The notes beneath the pieces are model-generated. The model did no database searches. It saw only the letters and a program-made list of their open reading frames with translations, and had not been told where the DNA came from. A stretch of DNA of 64,000 bases from assembly GCA_033391075.1 (NCBI GenBank), contig JAWPMV010000001.1, forward strand, positions 5,022,001 to 5,086,000. Reading direction: 5' to 3'. Of the stretch, positions 52,720-62,516 are shown in pieces; the first letter of the stretch is position 1; every line of letters begins with the position of its first letter. The translations under genes and the position numbers were made by a program. This stretch comes from Bacteroidia bacterium (GTDB lineage Bacteria; Bacteroidota; Bacteroidia; J057).

Positions 52720-54096
52720 TTATTTGATTAGGGAATTGGCAATATCACTTTGACGATTTCTCTGTACCTCCAGGTGGTCCTCATAAGGCCCATGCTTGAT
52801 TTTTTTGGTAAGCAAATAGAGGAAGAGAATCAGCAAGATGCTGTAGATGATGCTAAACATAATCAGGGAGAATAATACCTGATTGGCGGTTACGGCCTGA
52901 GAAAGGGCATCAGAAGTTCTCAGAAGGCCATAGACTACCCAGGGTTGCCGTCCCATCTCTGCAGCAAACCAGCCAAATTGATTGGCGAGTTGAGGCAAAA
53001 TGACTGCCCAGACAAAGAGTTGTAACAACCACTTTTTCTCAAATATCCGTTCTTTCCTCAAAAAATAGAGGCCTAGTAAACTCAATGCAATCAAAGCCAT
53101 ACCGATGGCCACCATGAGATGATAGAACTGAAAAACTGCATTGACCTGACTGGGTCGATCTTCTTTGGGAAAGGCATTTAATCCAGTAACTTCTTTTTCA
53201 AAATCCTGATGCAGGAGGAAGGAAAGTCCATGAGGAATTTTTATCCCGCTTACTTTCTCATTTTCAGTATCCACCCAGCCCAAAATATACATATCTGCAG
53301 CGGCGCTTTCCTCAAAATGACCTTCCATAGCAGCCAGTTTTGCCGGTTGATTTTTGGCAACTCCTTCCGCAGAACTATGGCCGGTAAACAATTGACTGAG
53401 GGAGAAAAAGGCAGCAACGAAAAGAGCTATTTTAAAGGCCTTCTTTGATATTTCCACATGCCTTCCTTTCAATAAATAATAGGCATGCACACTGAGTACA
53501 AGAAAGGCTCCTGCCAGGAACGCACCAATCCAAACATGGGTCAAACGATCAACTGCTGAAGGATTGAAAGCCATAGCCCAGAAATCAACGATCTCAGCCC
53601 TTGCATCCATTCCTTCGCCAACAATGTGATAGCCTGCGGGCGTTTGTTGCCAGCTATTGGCAATCACGATCCAAACCGCCGAAAACATGGAGCCAAAGAA
53701 AACCCCTAAAGTTGAAATGAAGTGAACGATTGGTTTTACCCGATTCCAACCAAATAGCAGAACGCCTAAAAAGCCACTCTCCAAAGCGAAGGCAAAAATC
53801 CCCTCGGCTGCCAAGGCACTTCCAAAGACATCTCCTACATATTTGGAATAAGTAGCCCAATTGGTTCCGAACTCAAATTCCATAACGATTCCTGTGGCAA
53901 CACCAATACCAAAGGTAAGGGCAAATATCCTTGTCCAAAATCGGGCAAGGGTTTCGTATTCCTTATTTTTTGTTCGGAGATATTGGCCTTCAAAAATGAC
54001 CATGAGCAGGCCCAGGCCAATACTCAAAGGGGGATAGATATAATGGAAGGCAATGGTGAAAGCGAACTGAATGCGGGCTAATATTTCTACGTCCAT
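52720..54096 (-). CDS. cydA: Cytochrome bd ubiquinol oxidase subunit I
   Basis: 458 aa from the ATG at 54096 ([20 protein letters not shown], the usual start; six codons upstream are in frame). The haem b595/d region contains [13 protein letters not shown] with the axial His and the [20 protein letters not shown] block; [18 protein letters not shown] in the second half lines the quinol side. Short Q-loop. Divergent from the multi-PAS activator at 54491, 394 bp apart. Confidence 0.95.
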   Translation of the reverse strand: MDVEILARIQFAFTIAFHYIYPPLSIGLGLLMVIFEGQYLRTKNKEYETLARFWTRIFALTFGIGVATGIVMEFEFGTNWATYSKYVGDVFGSALAAEGIFAFALESGFLGVLLFGWNRVKPIVHFISTLGVFFGSMFSAVWIVIANSWQQTPAGYHIVGEGMDARAEIVDFWAMAFNPSAVDRLTHVWIGAFLAGAFLVLSVHAYYLLKGRHVEISKKAFKIALFVAAFFSLSQLFTGHSSAEGVAKNQPAKLAAMEGHFEESAAADMYILGWVDTENEKVSGIKIPHGLSFLLHQDFEKEVTGLNAFPKEDRPSQVNAVFQFYHLMVAIGMALIALSLLGLYFLRKERIFEKKWLLQLFVWAVILPQLANQFGWFAAEMGRQPWVVYGLLRTSDALSQAVTANQVLFSLIMFSIIYSILLILFLYLLTKKIKHGPYEDHLEVQRNRQSDIANSLIK

Positions 54097-54490
54097 GTGG
54101 TTTCTTTCATACAAAAAACAACAGGAATAAAACCCGAATCAGTGGGAATTACTCCCTCTTGTTTTCTACGTATCTCAGGCTAAAAGTTCGAGAAAAAGGC
54201 GAATTTTATCTCCCCTGAATGTGAAAGCAGATCCTAACAAAATTATCATCTGCTGAATAAGGGAAGCTGCATCAATCGCTCATTTTGAAAAAAACCAAAA
54301 TCCCTCTTCAACAAAGGATTTCCTTTGTCTAATTCTGGAGATACTGGCAGATGAGAATTAGATAAATGACGAAAAAAACTACCTAACACTGGAATAAACA
54401 AAATCGAAACTTTTACCAGAGCTGTTCATTAGCACCTTGCCATCTTTTTTGGTATTTTTAAAAGTTAAGATCGTGCATATTGCTGACTAG
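54097..54490. other. Divergent control region cydA / PAS-AAA+ activator
   Basis: 394 bp with no gene. It must contain promoters of both transcripts. A visual scan for the sigma54 -24/-12 pair (GG-N10-GC) on both strands found no convincing match; no palindrome stands out. Confidence 0.4.
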
Positions 54491-57400
54491 ATGAAACAAG
54501 GTTTCCCTCTCATTGAACAGTTTACCCTCGCTCAACTGGATGAACAGCTCCGTTTTCTTCTCCAGGTAAATGAGGAAGGATTGATGATACATAAAGATGG
54601 AATCATCCTCTTTGCCAATGATGCTTGTATAGGGTTATTCGGATATACACATGACGAGTTGATCGGAGAAGAATTGCTTAACCTTGCCAGCCCAGAGAGC
54701 AAGCCAGTCTTGATACGAACAATGGCGACTGGTGAGGAAGGTGATTTTCAGGGAAAAGCCATCAAAAAAGACGGGACAATTTTCCCTGTCCAAACCCGGG
54801 TAAAGACCATCCAACTTGGAGAATCATATGTACGCCTGGTAGGGATCAAAGACATGAGTGAAGAGGTTTTCACCAAAGAGCGATTGAGAGAAACTGAAGA
54901 TCGCTTAAGCCTCGTAATATCCGCCACAAGTATAGGGACTTTCGATTCTATTGGTCCGGGGAAAGATGTTTTCTGGGATCAGGGCATGTACGACATTTTT
55001 GAACTCCCCCCAACAACAGATGTCGATCTACATGAATACTTTTTCAGGGTTATACATCCCGATGAGAAAGAAGAGTTCATCAGGATTTTTGATACAAGCG
55101 TCGAAAAATCAAAGAAAAGCGAACGCTATTTCAAATTCGGTTTCAGAATTATTCTTCCCAGTGGTAAAACGAAATTCCTGGAATCAGAAGGCCAGTTCTA
55201 CCTTGATAATGAAAGTCAATTGACCCGAGTCCTGGGAATTTGTCATGATATCACAGAACAAAGATCTGCTCAAAGGGCCGTAAAAGACAGTGAGAAACGT
55301 CTAAAATCCATCGTAGAGAATAGCAAGATTGGTATTTCTTTGGTAAAGCAGGATGGCAGGAGTTTTCTGGCCAATGAATCCTATCTCAATATGCTCGGAT
55401 ATTCACGAGAGGAGTTTTTCAAAATGACCTTCTCCGATTTTACCCATCCGGCGGATTTAACGCTATGCTATCAGGGCTTCAATGACATTCTCGAAAAAAG
55501 AGCTGATTCTTTCTCAATAGAAAAGCGCTATATCCGGAAAGACGGGGAAATAGTTTGGACAGACACCTCAGCCATTGGAATTTGGAATCAGGATGGAGTT
55601 TTTCAATATGCTGTTGCGACTACAATAAACATAAGCAAACGAAAAAAAGCCCTTCAAGAGCTCAACGAAAGCGAGAAACGTTTTAAATCTATTTTTGAAC
55701 ATAGTCAGATCGGAATTGCTCTGGTGGATACCAGTGGAAGAACGTTCCTGGTAAACAAGGCCTTTGCAAGCCTATTGGGCTATGAAGAGGAAGAGATGAC
55801 CCATTTGAGTTTCGAAGATTACATCTATGAGGAAGACCTGAAAATAGGACTCCAACGCTTCCAGGAGATGATCGAAGGGAAACTCGACACCTTCCTGATG
55901 GAGAAACGCTATATCCATAAAAACGGAGAGCTGATCTGGACCTATATGACGGGTACAGCTGTTCGTAATAGTGAGGGAGAAATCCAATTTGCCGTTGCGA
56001 CAGTTACAGATTTGCGGGAAAGGAAAGAAACAGAAACCAAGCTGAAGGAAAGTGAAAAGAAATTCAAATCTATTTTTAATAATTCCGAGGTAGGAATTGC
56101 TTTGGTTGCAGAAAACGGAATTCCATTTTTTATCAATCCAGCGCTACAAAAAATACTGGGCTACTCAGAGGAAGACTTGTGTAAAATGTCTTTCATGGAG
56201 TTTACCCATCCAGAGGATGCAAAAAAGAATCTTGAAGAATACCAAAGACTGATAGCCGGAGAAATCGACACTTATTCGATGGAGAAACGGTATATCCATA
56301 AAAATGGAAGTATCGTTTGGGGCTATTTAACTGTTTCCGCCGTAAAGACAGATACAGGAAAGATGCAATACGCTATCAGTCTGGTAGCAGATATCAGCGA
56401 GTTAAAGAAAACTCAGTTTGAACTTTACACCCGCGAAAAACGCTTTAAAGACATATTCGAATACTCAAATGTTTCCCTTACCCTTGCCAATAATGAAGGG
56501 AAATTGTTCTTCGTAAACGATGCTTTCCTCAATTTTCTCGGCTATAGTCGGCAAGAGCTTTCCGAGATGACGGTTAGAGACCTTACGCATCCGGATGATG
56601 TTCATGTAGACGTATCCAATTTCAAGAAAATTTTACGAAATGAACTCAATACAACCAGTATTGAAAAACGCTACTTTCATAAAAATGGGGAAATAAGGTG
56701 GGGACACCTTACGGTTTCAGCTGTAAAAAATGAGTCAGGAGGGATCCAGTATACCATCGGGGTAATCATTGACATCACTCAGCAAAAAAGAACAGAGCTT
56801 GCCCTGGAAAAAAGTGAGAAAATGTTTCGCCAGGTGGTACAGGATCAGGCGGATCTTATTGTTCGCTGGAAACCGGGCGGAATCCTACAATTTGTAAATG
56901 ATGCCTACTGCAAGACATATAGCAAAAGCAGAGACGAATTATTAGGCAGAAGTTTCTTCCCCATGATGTCGCTGGAGAATTACAATTATCTCCTGGAGGA
57001 CTTGGAAACGCTATCTATAGAGAAACCCAGTTTCACCCGAATCTCCAAAGACTTACTTCCAGATGGTAAGGAAATGTGGCTGGAATGGTATAACAGAGCC
57101 TTTTTTGATAAAGAGGGAGAATTCATTGAGATACAAGCAATAGGACGAGATATCACTGCCCGAAAACATGCAGAAGAACAACTCATAAAAAATGAGGTAA
57201 AATATCGGTCTCTATTTGAACAGGCAACAGAGGCTATCTATCTAACGGATATGTCTGACTTGAGTCTCATTGAGTGCAATAATCAGGCAGTTGAGATGTT
57301 TGGATATACGAGCAAAGAGGAGTTTCTCAGCAAGAAACTTTTCCACCTATCTCCAGCTATGCAGAATGAGTATCAGTCTTCGGAGGAATTATCCATAGAG

Positions 57401-58609
57401 CTTCATAAAGTGCTGTCGAAAGACGGTTATCATCAATTGGAGTGGAATCATATCAGAAAAGATGGGAGTATTTTTGCTGGAGAAGTAGGGCTTACTGTTA
57501 TTCAGCTTGGGGAAAAAGTATACCTGCAAGCAGTTCTTAGAGATATTACAGAACGGCAGGAAGCAGAGAGAAAGCTCAAAAGTGCTTATAAAGAAGTAGA
57601 GCAACTCAAGAAACAGCTGGAAAGGGAAAACAAATACCTCATCAATGAGATTCGTCTCAATAATAACTTTGAAAATATCGTTTTTCAAAGTCCTCAAATG
57701 ACAGAGGTATTGAAAAAAGTAGAACAGGTTGCCCCTGTCGATGCTACTGTTTTAGTATTGGGCGAAACGGGTACTGGAAAAGAACTCATCGCTCGGGCAG
57801 TGCATAAACACAGCCGGAGAAAATCAAAAGCCCTGGTGAAGGTAAATTGTGCAGCCTTACCCAGAGACCTGATAGAAAGTGAACTTTTTGGCCATGAAAA
57901 AGGGGCTTTTACAGGGGCTCAAAAACAAAAAATCGGGCGCTTTGAGCTAGCACAAAATGGAACCATCTTTCTGGATGAAATTGGGGAGATTCCCTATCCA
58001 TTACAGGCCAAGCTTCTCCGTGTGTTACAAGAAGGAGAGTTTGAAAGAATTGGAGGAACGGAAACCATAAAGCTGGATGTACGAATCATTGCTGCGACAA
58101 ACCGAAATTTAAAGGAGGCCATAGAGAAAGGGGAATTCAGGGAGGATCTTTATTATCGATTGCATGTTTTTCCTATTGAAATTCCTTCTTTGAGAGAACG
58201 GCCTTCGGACATTGTCCCACTTGCTAATTACTTCCTTTCTTTATACGGCAAAAAGTTTAACAAAGTCGCTCATCCCCTCTCGGATACTTCTAAAAAACTA
58301 TTGAAAAACTATGCCTGGCCAGGCAATGTAAGAGAGCTCGAAAATCTTATAGAGCGAGGCCTGATTCTGGCTCGCGATGGTCATCTTAATTTTGATCAAT
58401 CTCTCGGCGCCCAGGTTCAGGAACCTGAGGAAAACCTTCCTGAATTAAGTTCTCTCAATTTGGTAGAAAAAAATCACATCCTTAAGGTACTCAAGAAAGT
58501 TAATTGGAGAATCAATGGTGCTGGCGGAGCTGCTGAGATTCTGGGCCTAACACCAACAACGGTTAGAGACCGGATGAAAAAACACGGAATACAACGCCCG
58601 GAAGCCTAG
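54491..58609 (+). CDS. Multi-PAS sigma54-dependent activator (bEBP)
   Basis: 1372 aa, no membrane segment. Eight PAS/PAC units: about residues 15-125, 140-258, 267-380, 393-506, 520-634, 647-760, 774-887 and 900-1017. Units 3-8 repeat with a period of about 126 residues and many share YIHKNG (or variant) before a Trp. A coiled coil (1029-1055) leads to the AAA+ domain with Walker A GETGTGKE, intact sigma54-contact GAFTGA, Walker B IFLDEIGE and arginine-finger RERPSDI. A Fis-type HTH (AAEILGLTPTTVRDRM) ends the chain. No receiver domain, so control is by ligands on PAS. A hairpin follows the stop. Confidence 0.93.
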   Translation: MKQGFPLIEQFTLAQLDEQLRFLLQVNEEGLMIHKDGIILFANDACIGLFGYTHDELIGEELLNLASPESKPVLIRTMATGEEGDFQGKAIKKDGTIFPVQTRVKTIQLGESYVRLVGIKDMSEEVFTKERLRETEDRLSLVISATSIGTFDSIGPGKDVFWDQGMYDIFELPPTTDVDLHEYFFRVIHPDEKEEFIRIFDTSVEKSKKSERYFKFGFRIILPSGKTKFLESEGQFYLDNESQLTRVLGICHDITEQRSAQRAVKDSEKRLKSIVENSKIGISLVKQDGRSFLANESYLNMLGYSREEFFKMTFSDFTHPADLTLCYQGFNDILEKRADSFSIEKRYIRKDGEIVWTDTSAIGIWNQDGVFQYAVATTINISKRKKALQELNESEKRFKSIFEHSQIGIALVDTSGRTFLVNKAFASLLGYEEEEMTHLSFEDYIYEEDLKIGLQRFQEMIEGKLDTFLMEKRYIHKNGELIWTYMTGTAVRNSEGEIQFAVATVTDLRERKETETKLKESEKKFKSIFNNSEVGIALVAENGIPFFINPALQKILGYSEEDLCKMSFMEFTHPEDAKKNLEEYQRLIAGEIDTYSMEKRYIHKNGSIVWGYLTVSAVKTDTGKMQYAISLVADISELKKTQFELYTREKRFKDIFEYSNVSLTLANNEGKLFFVNDAFLNFLGYSRQELSEMTVRDLTHPDDVHVDVSNFKKILRNELNTTSIEKRYFHKNGEIRWGHLTVSAVKNESGGIQYTIGVIIDITQQKRTELALEKSEKMFRQVVQDQADLIVRWKPGGILQFVNDAYCKTYSKSRDELLGRSFFPMMSLENYNYLLEDLETLSIEKPSFTRISKDLLPDGKEMWLEWYNRAFFDKEGEFIEIQAIGRDITARKHAEEQLIKNEVKYRSLFEQATEAIYLTDMSDLSLIECNNQAVEMFGYTSKEEFLSKKLFHLSPAMQNEYQSSEELSIELHKVLSKDGYHQLEWNHIRKDGSIFAGEVGLTVIQLGEKVYLQAVLRDITERQEAERKLKSAYKEVEQLKKQLERENKYLINEIRLNNNFENIVFQSPQMTEVLKKVEQVAPVDATVLVLGETGTGKELIARAVHKHSRRKSKALVKVNCAALPRDLIESELFGHEKGAFTGAQKQKIGRFELAQNGTIFLDEIGEIPYPLQAKLLRVLQEGEFERIGGTETIKLDVRIIAATNRNLKEAIEKGEFREDLYYRLHVFPIEIPSLRERPSDIVPLANYFLSLYGKKFNKVAHPLSDTSKKLLKNYAWPGNVRELENLIERGLILARDGHLNFDQSLGAQVQEPEENLPELSSLNLVEKNHILKVLKKVNWRINGAGGAAEILGLTPTTVRDRMKKHGIQRPEA

Positions 58610-58627
58610 TCTCGATATTTCGAGACT
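58608..58627 (+). terminator. Hairpin at the activator stop codon
   Basis: Perfect 8-bp stem AGTCTCGA / TCGAGACT with a 4-nt loop, starting inside the stop codon of the activator gene. No T-tract follows, so termination is uncertain. Confidence 0.4.
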
Positions 58628-59153
58628 CACTCTACACAGACCAAAATAAGTGTCGGTATTCCGTTATTACGATTTTCGAAACACTCCAACTTCTCTTATT
58701 TTTCTTTGTAAACAGCTAATTATCTGACCATTACGTTCCTCCGCAAGAAAAGAGGGAATTTTGGTACCCCTCTTGTATTTATTATGGCACGAGAATGTAA
58801 GAATACTGTGAATGCAACCATGAAGTATTAAAACCCAAGCAATTCGGTACTCTGGTACATCTGGAGAATTGGACAAGATAATTATCCAACCGACGAAGGA
58901 AAGGTTATTCCGACAGGGAAAAAAGGCAGAAGAGCAAATAATTGTTTTCCCTGGAATACCTGAACACGGTCCGAACGCCCTGCCTAGAGCCCGACCGGAA
59001 GCCTTTCCTCTTTTTACTCAAGGAAACGTATAAGACGTATGGGAAAAGCTAAATAATTTTCCGTGAGAACACAGGGGGCAAAGATCTATCTAAACATCCC
59101 CCCTTATTCCACCAATTCCCATGCAGGTTGAATTTATCTAAATAGAGAAATCT
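58610..59153. other. Intergenic region, no gene seen
   Basis: 544 bp between the activator and the STAS-like gene. No ORF with coding character, no tRNA and no known riboswitch was recognised. It probably contains the promoter for the STAS/REC/kinase genes. Confidence 0.4.
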
Positions 59154-59537
59154 ATGATAGAGTTAAATTCTAGTCAGTGTTGGAAGAGCGAAGAAGGTCA
59201 TATCTGGGCTCGAATATTCAGCTCTGCTGATAATAATTTCAGCATGAATGATGCCCATGATCACATCGAAGCCACTTTCAAATTGTGCCATGAAAAAGCC
59301 CGGCCTTTTACAATGGACCTAAGGGATTTGCAAGCATCTGTGGACCCCACGATAATTTTCTTTCTGGCAACAGAAAAAAAATTGCAAGCCCTTAGGACCT
59401 CACTGGCTTTCATTTCAAATTCATTGAATGGCTGGTTTTTCGCCTCCCATTTTTCGAATTATGTGGACAATTTATATCCCTGCAAGGTATTTCCGCAGGA
59501 AGAAGACGCGATATTATGGTTGAAATCTTTGAGATAA
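59154..59537 (+). CDS. STAS/SpoIIAA-like protein (DUF7793-type)
   Basis: 127 aa, cytoplasmic. Pattern of a STAS-like fold: HIWARIFSSAD strand, then the helix with HIEATFKLCHEKARPFTMDL leading to the conserved D-L-R, and a C-terminal YPCKVFPQEEDAILWLKSL. In Bacteroidota such proteins stand beside receiver-domain regulators; they could bind a kinase or switch partner. Ends 8 bp before the preferred start of the receiver gene (overlaps an alternative ATG at 59516). Confidence 0.65.
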   Translation: MIELNSSQCWKSEEGHIWARIFSSADNNFSMNDAHDHIEATFKLCHEKARPFTMDLRDLQASVDPTIIFFLATEKKLQALRTSLAFISNSLNGWFFASHFSNYVDNLYPCKVFPQEEDAILWLKSLR

Positions 59538-59545
59538 GCCCAATC

Positions 59546-59962
59546 ATGCTCGGTAATTCTGATTACATATTAATCATTGAAGACTCAAAAGCAGAAACGC
59601 ATTTACTCCTTCAGACCTTGAAAATGCATAATTTTCCGGCCAGAGTCCGTGTCATACACTCAGGCCAGAATGCCTTGAAAGAATTAAAATCCCTGAGAGA
59701 GAATTTACCAGGAATGATTCTGTTGGATCTTCGCTTGCCGGACATAGACGGTATAGAGATTCTACATGAGCTAAAAGAGAATCCAAAGACCCAGGATATT
59801 CCTGTCATTATTCGGACAGGCTCTCACGATCCAAGAGATAAAAAACGATGCATGGAATTGGGAGTTATGGATTATATGTACAAATCCATGGAATTTGAAA
59901 GTGTTGAGCAGCAGGTATTGAGTCTGAATCAACATTGGGATTCCTTTGCAGAAAAAGATTAA
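59546..59962 (+). CDS. Stand-alone response-regulator receiver domain
   Basis: 138 aa. ATG at 59546 (MLGNSDYILIIEDS) gives the natural receiver opening; the ATG at 59516 overlaps the STAS gene. Acidic pair ED, phospho-acceptor Asp in ILLDLRLPDIDG, switch Thr in IRTGSHD and Lys in YMYKSM. No output domain, like CheY, so it would shuttle phosphate or bind partners, probably with the kinase encoded next. Confidence 0.9.
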   Translation: MLGNSDYILIIEDSKAETHLLLQTLKMHNFPARVRVIHSGQNALKELKSLRENLPGMILLDLRLPDIDGIEILHELKENPKTQDIPVIIRTGSHDPRDKKRCMELGVMDYMYKSMEFESVEQQVLSLNQHWDSFAEKD

Positions 59963-60073
59963 AAATGCTCCTGTAGCAAAAGCCTATCAAAATGATTATA
60001 TTCATTTTATTGAATATTTTCAGATGGTTTTACAGGGTTTAGATATTTATTGGGAAAAGCCATCTAAATGCCA

Positions 60074-60099
60074 ACACCTTTTTTTACAAAAAAAGGTGT
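60074..60099. repeat. Perfect 12-bp inverted repeat
   Basis: ACACCTTTTTTT and AAAAAAAGGTGT separated by AC, in the 197-bp gap between the receiver and kinase genes. It may be a processing or attenuation hairpin in the polycistronic message. Confidence 0.6.
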
Positions 60100-60159
60100 A
60101 CTCAGCTATGCTAATACTTATTAATCGAATCCGTCGGATTCTGCTATGCAATAAGATAG

Positions 60160-62505
60160 ATGGACAAACCAGATCGAAGCACACTAACAGAGACAATCCA
60201 AAGATCAGGCACAATAGATCTAATTCCCTGGCTAGAACAGGGACTCATCTCGCTTGTGCTTTCAAATAATAAAATCCTTGACATCAGTAGCAATGTTCAG
60301 AATAGCTTATTATACCAGGTTGAGGAATTGCAGGACAGAGAACTGAAAGAAATTTTTGCCTACCCACAAGGAGAATTACTTACTAAAAAACTGGAGCAAG
60401 AGGAAGAATTCTCAGCCATTTTAAGAAGGAAAGATCAGACTGAACTGGCAGTCAAAGTTAAAATTCTCCCCAAATTAGATTCAGAGACTCCTGTTAACCT
60501 CATCCACATCAGGAATCTGGACCGAGTCCGAAAAAGCAAAGAAGAAATGGAAAAAATCATCCTGGCCATGCAGGATGGATTTTCTGTGCTTAGTGAAAAA
60601 GCGATTCACCTCGAAGCCAACCCCGCTTTCTGCAAAATGCTGGGATTGACAAGAGAAGAACTCATAGGATGTGGCTATCCCTATCCCTATTGGCCTCCAG
60701 ACAAGCTAAAAACCCTGGATAAGTTATTGGGCAGAGTTGCCAAGGGAGATTATAAGGACCAGTTGGTAGACTTTATCCATAAGGATGGCCATGCTTTCCC
60801 TGTAATAGTTAGTCCCTCTGCCGTTCTGGATGAAAACGGGGACCTCCTCTATTATTTTGCGACCTATAAGGACCTTAGCAAAAGGAGACAAATAGAACAG
60901 AGACTGGAGGACGAAGAAAGAAAGTTCAAACTCCTCTTTTCAGAAATGATCCAGGGCCTTGCGTATTTCCGTTTTATCTATGATGATTCGGGAAAGGCGG
61001 TAGATGCTGAATTGGAAGAAATCAATTATGCTTTTCTTGAAATTACAGGCCTGACCCAGGAAATGGTAAAAAAGATTCGCATTTCCCAGCTATACACGGA
61101 CTCTTGCAGAAGATTTGATGACATTCTGGCGGGCACAAGCGATGCAACCGAGGAGTATATAGACTATTATATAGAAATAGATAAGTACCTGAAAATAAAA
61201 GCTGCAGCTGTTGATGAAAACCATATGCTGGTTACAATAGAAGATGTAAGCGAAAGCAAGAAAGCAGAAGAGGCATTAAAGAAAAGCGAAGAAGAAGCTC
61301 GGCTCTTATTCAATCAGTCCTCTGTCATCATGTGGGAAGAGGATTTTTCGGAGGCCAAGATTCGGTATAAAAAGTTGAAAGCAGATGAAAGCAAATATCT
61401 CAAAAACTCTCTCCAGAATTCTCCAGAAAAGCTGAATGAAATCATAAATGCAGTCATCACCCTTCAAATAAATCAGGCGTATAAAGATTATTTTAAGCTT
61501 AATAGCAAGGATGAAATTCCAGATATTCTCCCTAATTGGTTTACCCCTGAAACCTTAACTTTCTTCCAGAAGGGCGCTTTAGCCATCTGTGAAGGGGCTA
61601 ATTCCTATGAGGGGGAAATGCCTATGCAGACTCCGGAGGGTGAAAGTAGATTTTTATACCTGCGTGCAAGTGTCCCGGAACCTTACCGACAAAACCTTAA
61701 AAAGGTATTGGTTTCCTTGATTGACATTACTCGCCAGAAACTCTACGAAAAATCCCTGGAAGAAAACCAAAAAGAACTTTCTCAATACAAAGATCAACTG
61801 GAAGCTCTGGTAAAAATGCGGACTGCAGAACTTGAAGAAACCAATAAAGAACTTCAGAGTTTCAGCTATTCCGTTTCTCATGATTTACGAGCTCCTTTGA
61901 CACGTATGGATGGTTTTGCGCGTGCCATGCAAAAAACCTATGAACAAGTGCTTGATGAAAAAGGCATGCATTATTTGAGCAGAATTCGGGCATCCAGTCA
62001 ACAAATGACTTCTTTGATCAACGACCTGCTTATGCTCTCCAAAATCAATAAACTGGATCTTAAAAAAGAAAAAGTAAATCTTGGCGAATTGGCCATCCAG
62101 ATTTTTTGCGAACTTACTGAAAAGGAACCACAAAGAAAGATTAAGCTAAGCACAGAAGAGGAACTTCATGCAAATATGGAACCGGGACTTGCTAAATTGT
62201 TATTAGAGAATTTGATTGGAAATGCCTGGAAATTCTCCTCTAAAAAAGAAATGGCGCAAATTGATTTTGGTAAGGAAAGGAGAAACGGAATTGAGTGGTT
62301 TTATGTGAAGGACAATGGCATGGGGTTCAATATGAAGTATGGAGAGCTCCTGTATACTCCTTTTCAGAGATTACATTCCTCTCCCGAAATTGAGGGAAGT
62401 GGAATTGGACTATCAACGGTAAAAAGAATCATCAATAAACACGGCGGCCAGATTAAGGCTGAAGCTGAACCGGATAAAGGAGCTAGTTTTTATTTTAGAG
62501 TATAA
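60160..62505 (+). CDS. Multi-PAS sensor histidine kinase
   Basis: 781 aa, no obvious membrane segment. PAS-like units at about residues 20-120, 125-237, 253-361 and 377-521, a coiled coil (525-565), HisKA with [18 protein letters not shown] (phospho-acceptor His about 573) and HATPase with [22 protein letters not shown] and [12 protein letters not shown]. The [10 protein letters not shown] box is the bacteriophytochrome-like/HPK7 type; chromophore-binding GAF/PHY domains are absent. Likely partners are the receiver before it and the REC-activator after it. Confidence 0.92.
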   Translation: MDKPDRSTLTETIQRSGTIDLIPWLEQGLISLVLSNNKILDISSNVQNSLLYQVEELQDRELKEIFAYPQGELLTKKLEQEEEFSAILRRKDQTELAVKVKILPKLDSETPVNLIHIRNLDRVRKSKEEMEKIILAMQDGFSVLSEKAIHLEANPAFCKMLGLTREELIGCGYPYPYWPPDKLKTLDKLLGRVAKGDYKDQLVDFIHKDGHAFPVIVSPSAVLDENGDLLYYFATYKDLSKRRQIEQRLEDEERKFKLLFSEMIQGLAYFRFIYDDSGKAVDAELEEINYAFLEITGLTQEMVKKIRISQLYTDSCRRFDDILAGTSDATEEYIDYYIEIDKYLKIKAAAVDENHMLVTIEDVSESKKAEEALKKSEEEARLLFNQSSVIMWEEDFSEAKIRYKKLKADESKYLKNSLQNSPEKLNEIINAVITLQINQAYKDYFKLNSKDEIPDILPNWFTPETLTFFQKGALAICEGANSYEGEMPMQTPEGESRFLYLRASVPEPYRQNLKKVLVSLIDITRQKLYEKSLEENQKELSQYKDQLEALVKMRTAELEETNKELQSFSYSVSHDLRAPLTRMDGFARAMQKTYEQVLDEKGMHYLSRIRASSQQMTSLINDLLMLSKINKLDLKKEKVNLGELAIQIFCELTEKEPQRKIKLSTEEELHANMEPGLAKLLLENLIGNAWKFSSKKEMAQIDFGKERRNGIEWFYVKDNGMGFNMKYGELLYTPFQRLHSSPEIEGSGIGLSTVKRIINKHGGQIKAEAEPDKGASFYFRV

Positions 62506-62516
62506 TTTTTTTATAC

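Noticed and set aside
54097-54490. Sigma54 -24/-12 promoter for cydA or the activator
   Set aside because: TTGC-like and TGG-like segments exist (for example near 54345, 54435 and 54475) but none has the required GG-N10-GC spacing.
58667-58876. Minus-strand ORF of 69 codons in the gap after the activator
   Set aside because: No start context, no similarity and unlike the amino-acid use of its neighbours.
59946-60269. Plus-strand ORF of 107 codons between receiver and kinase genes
   Set aside because: It overlaps both genes out of frame, contains the 12-bp inverted repeat and has no recognisable content.
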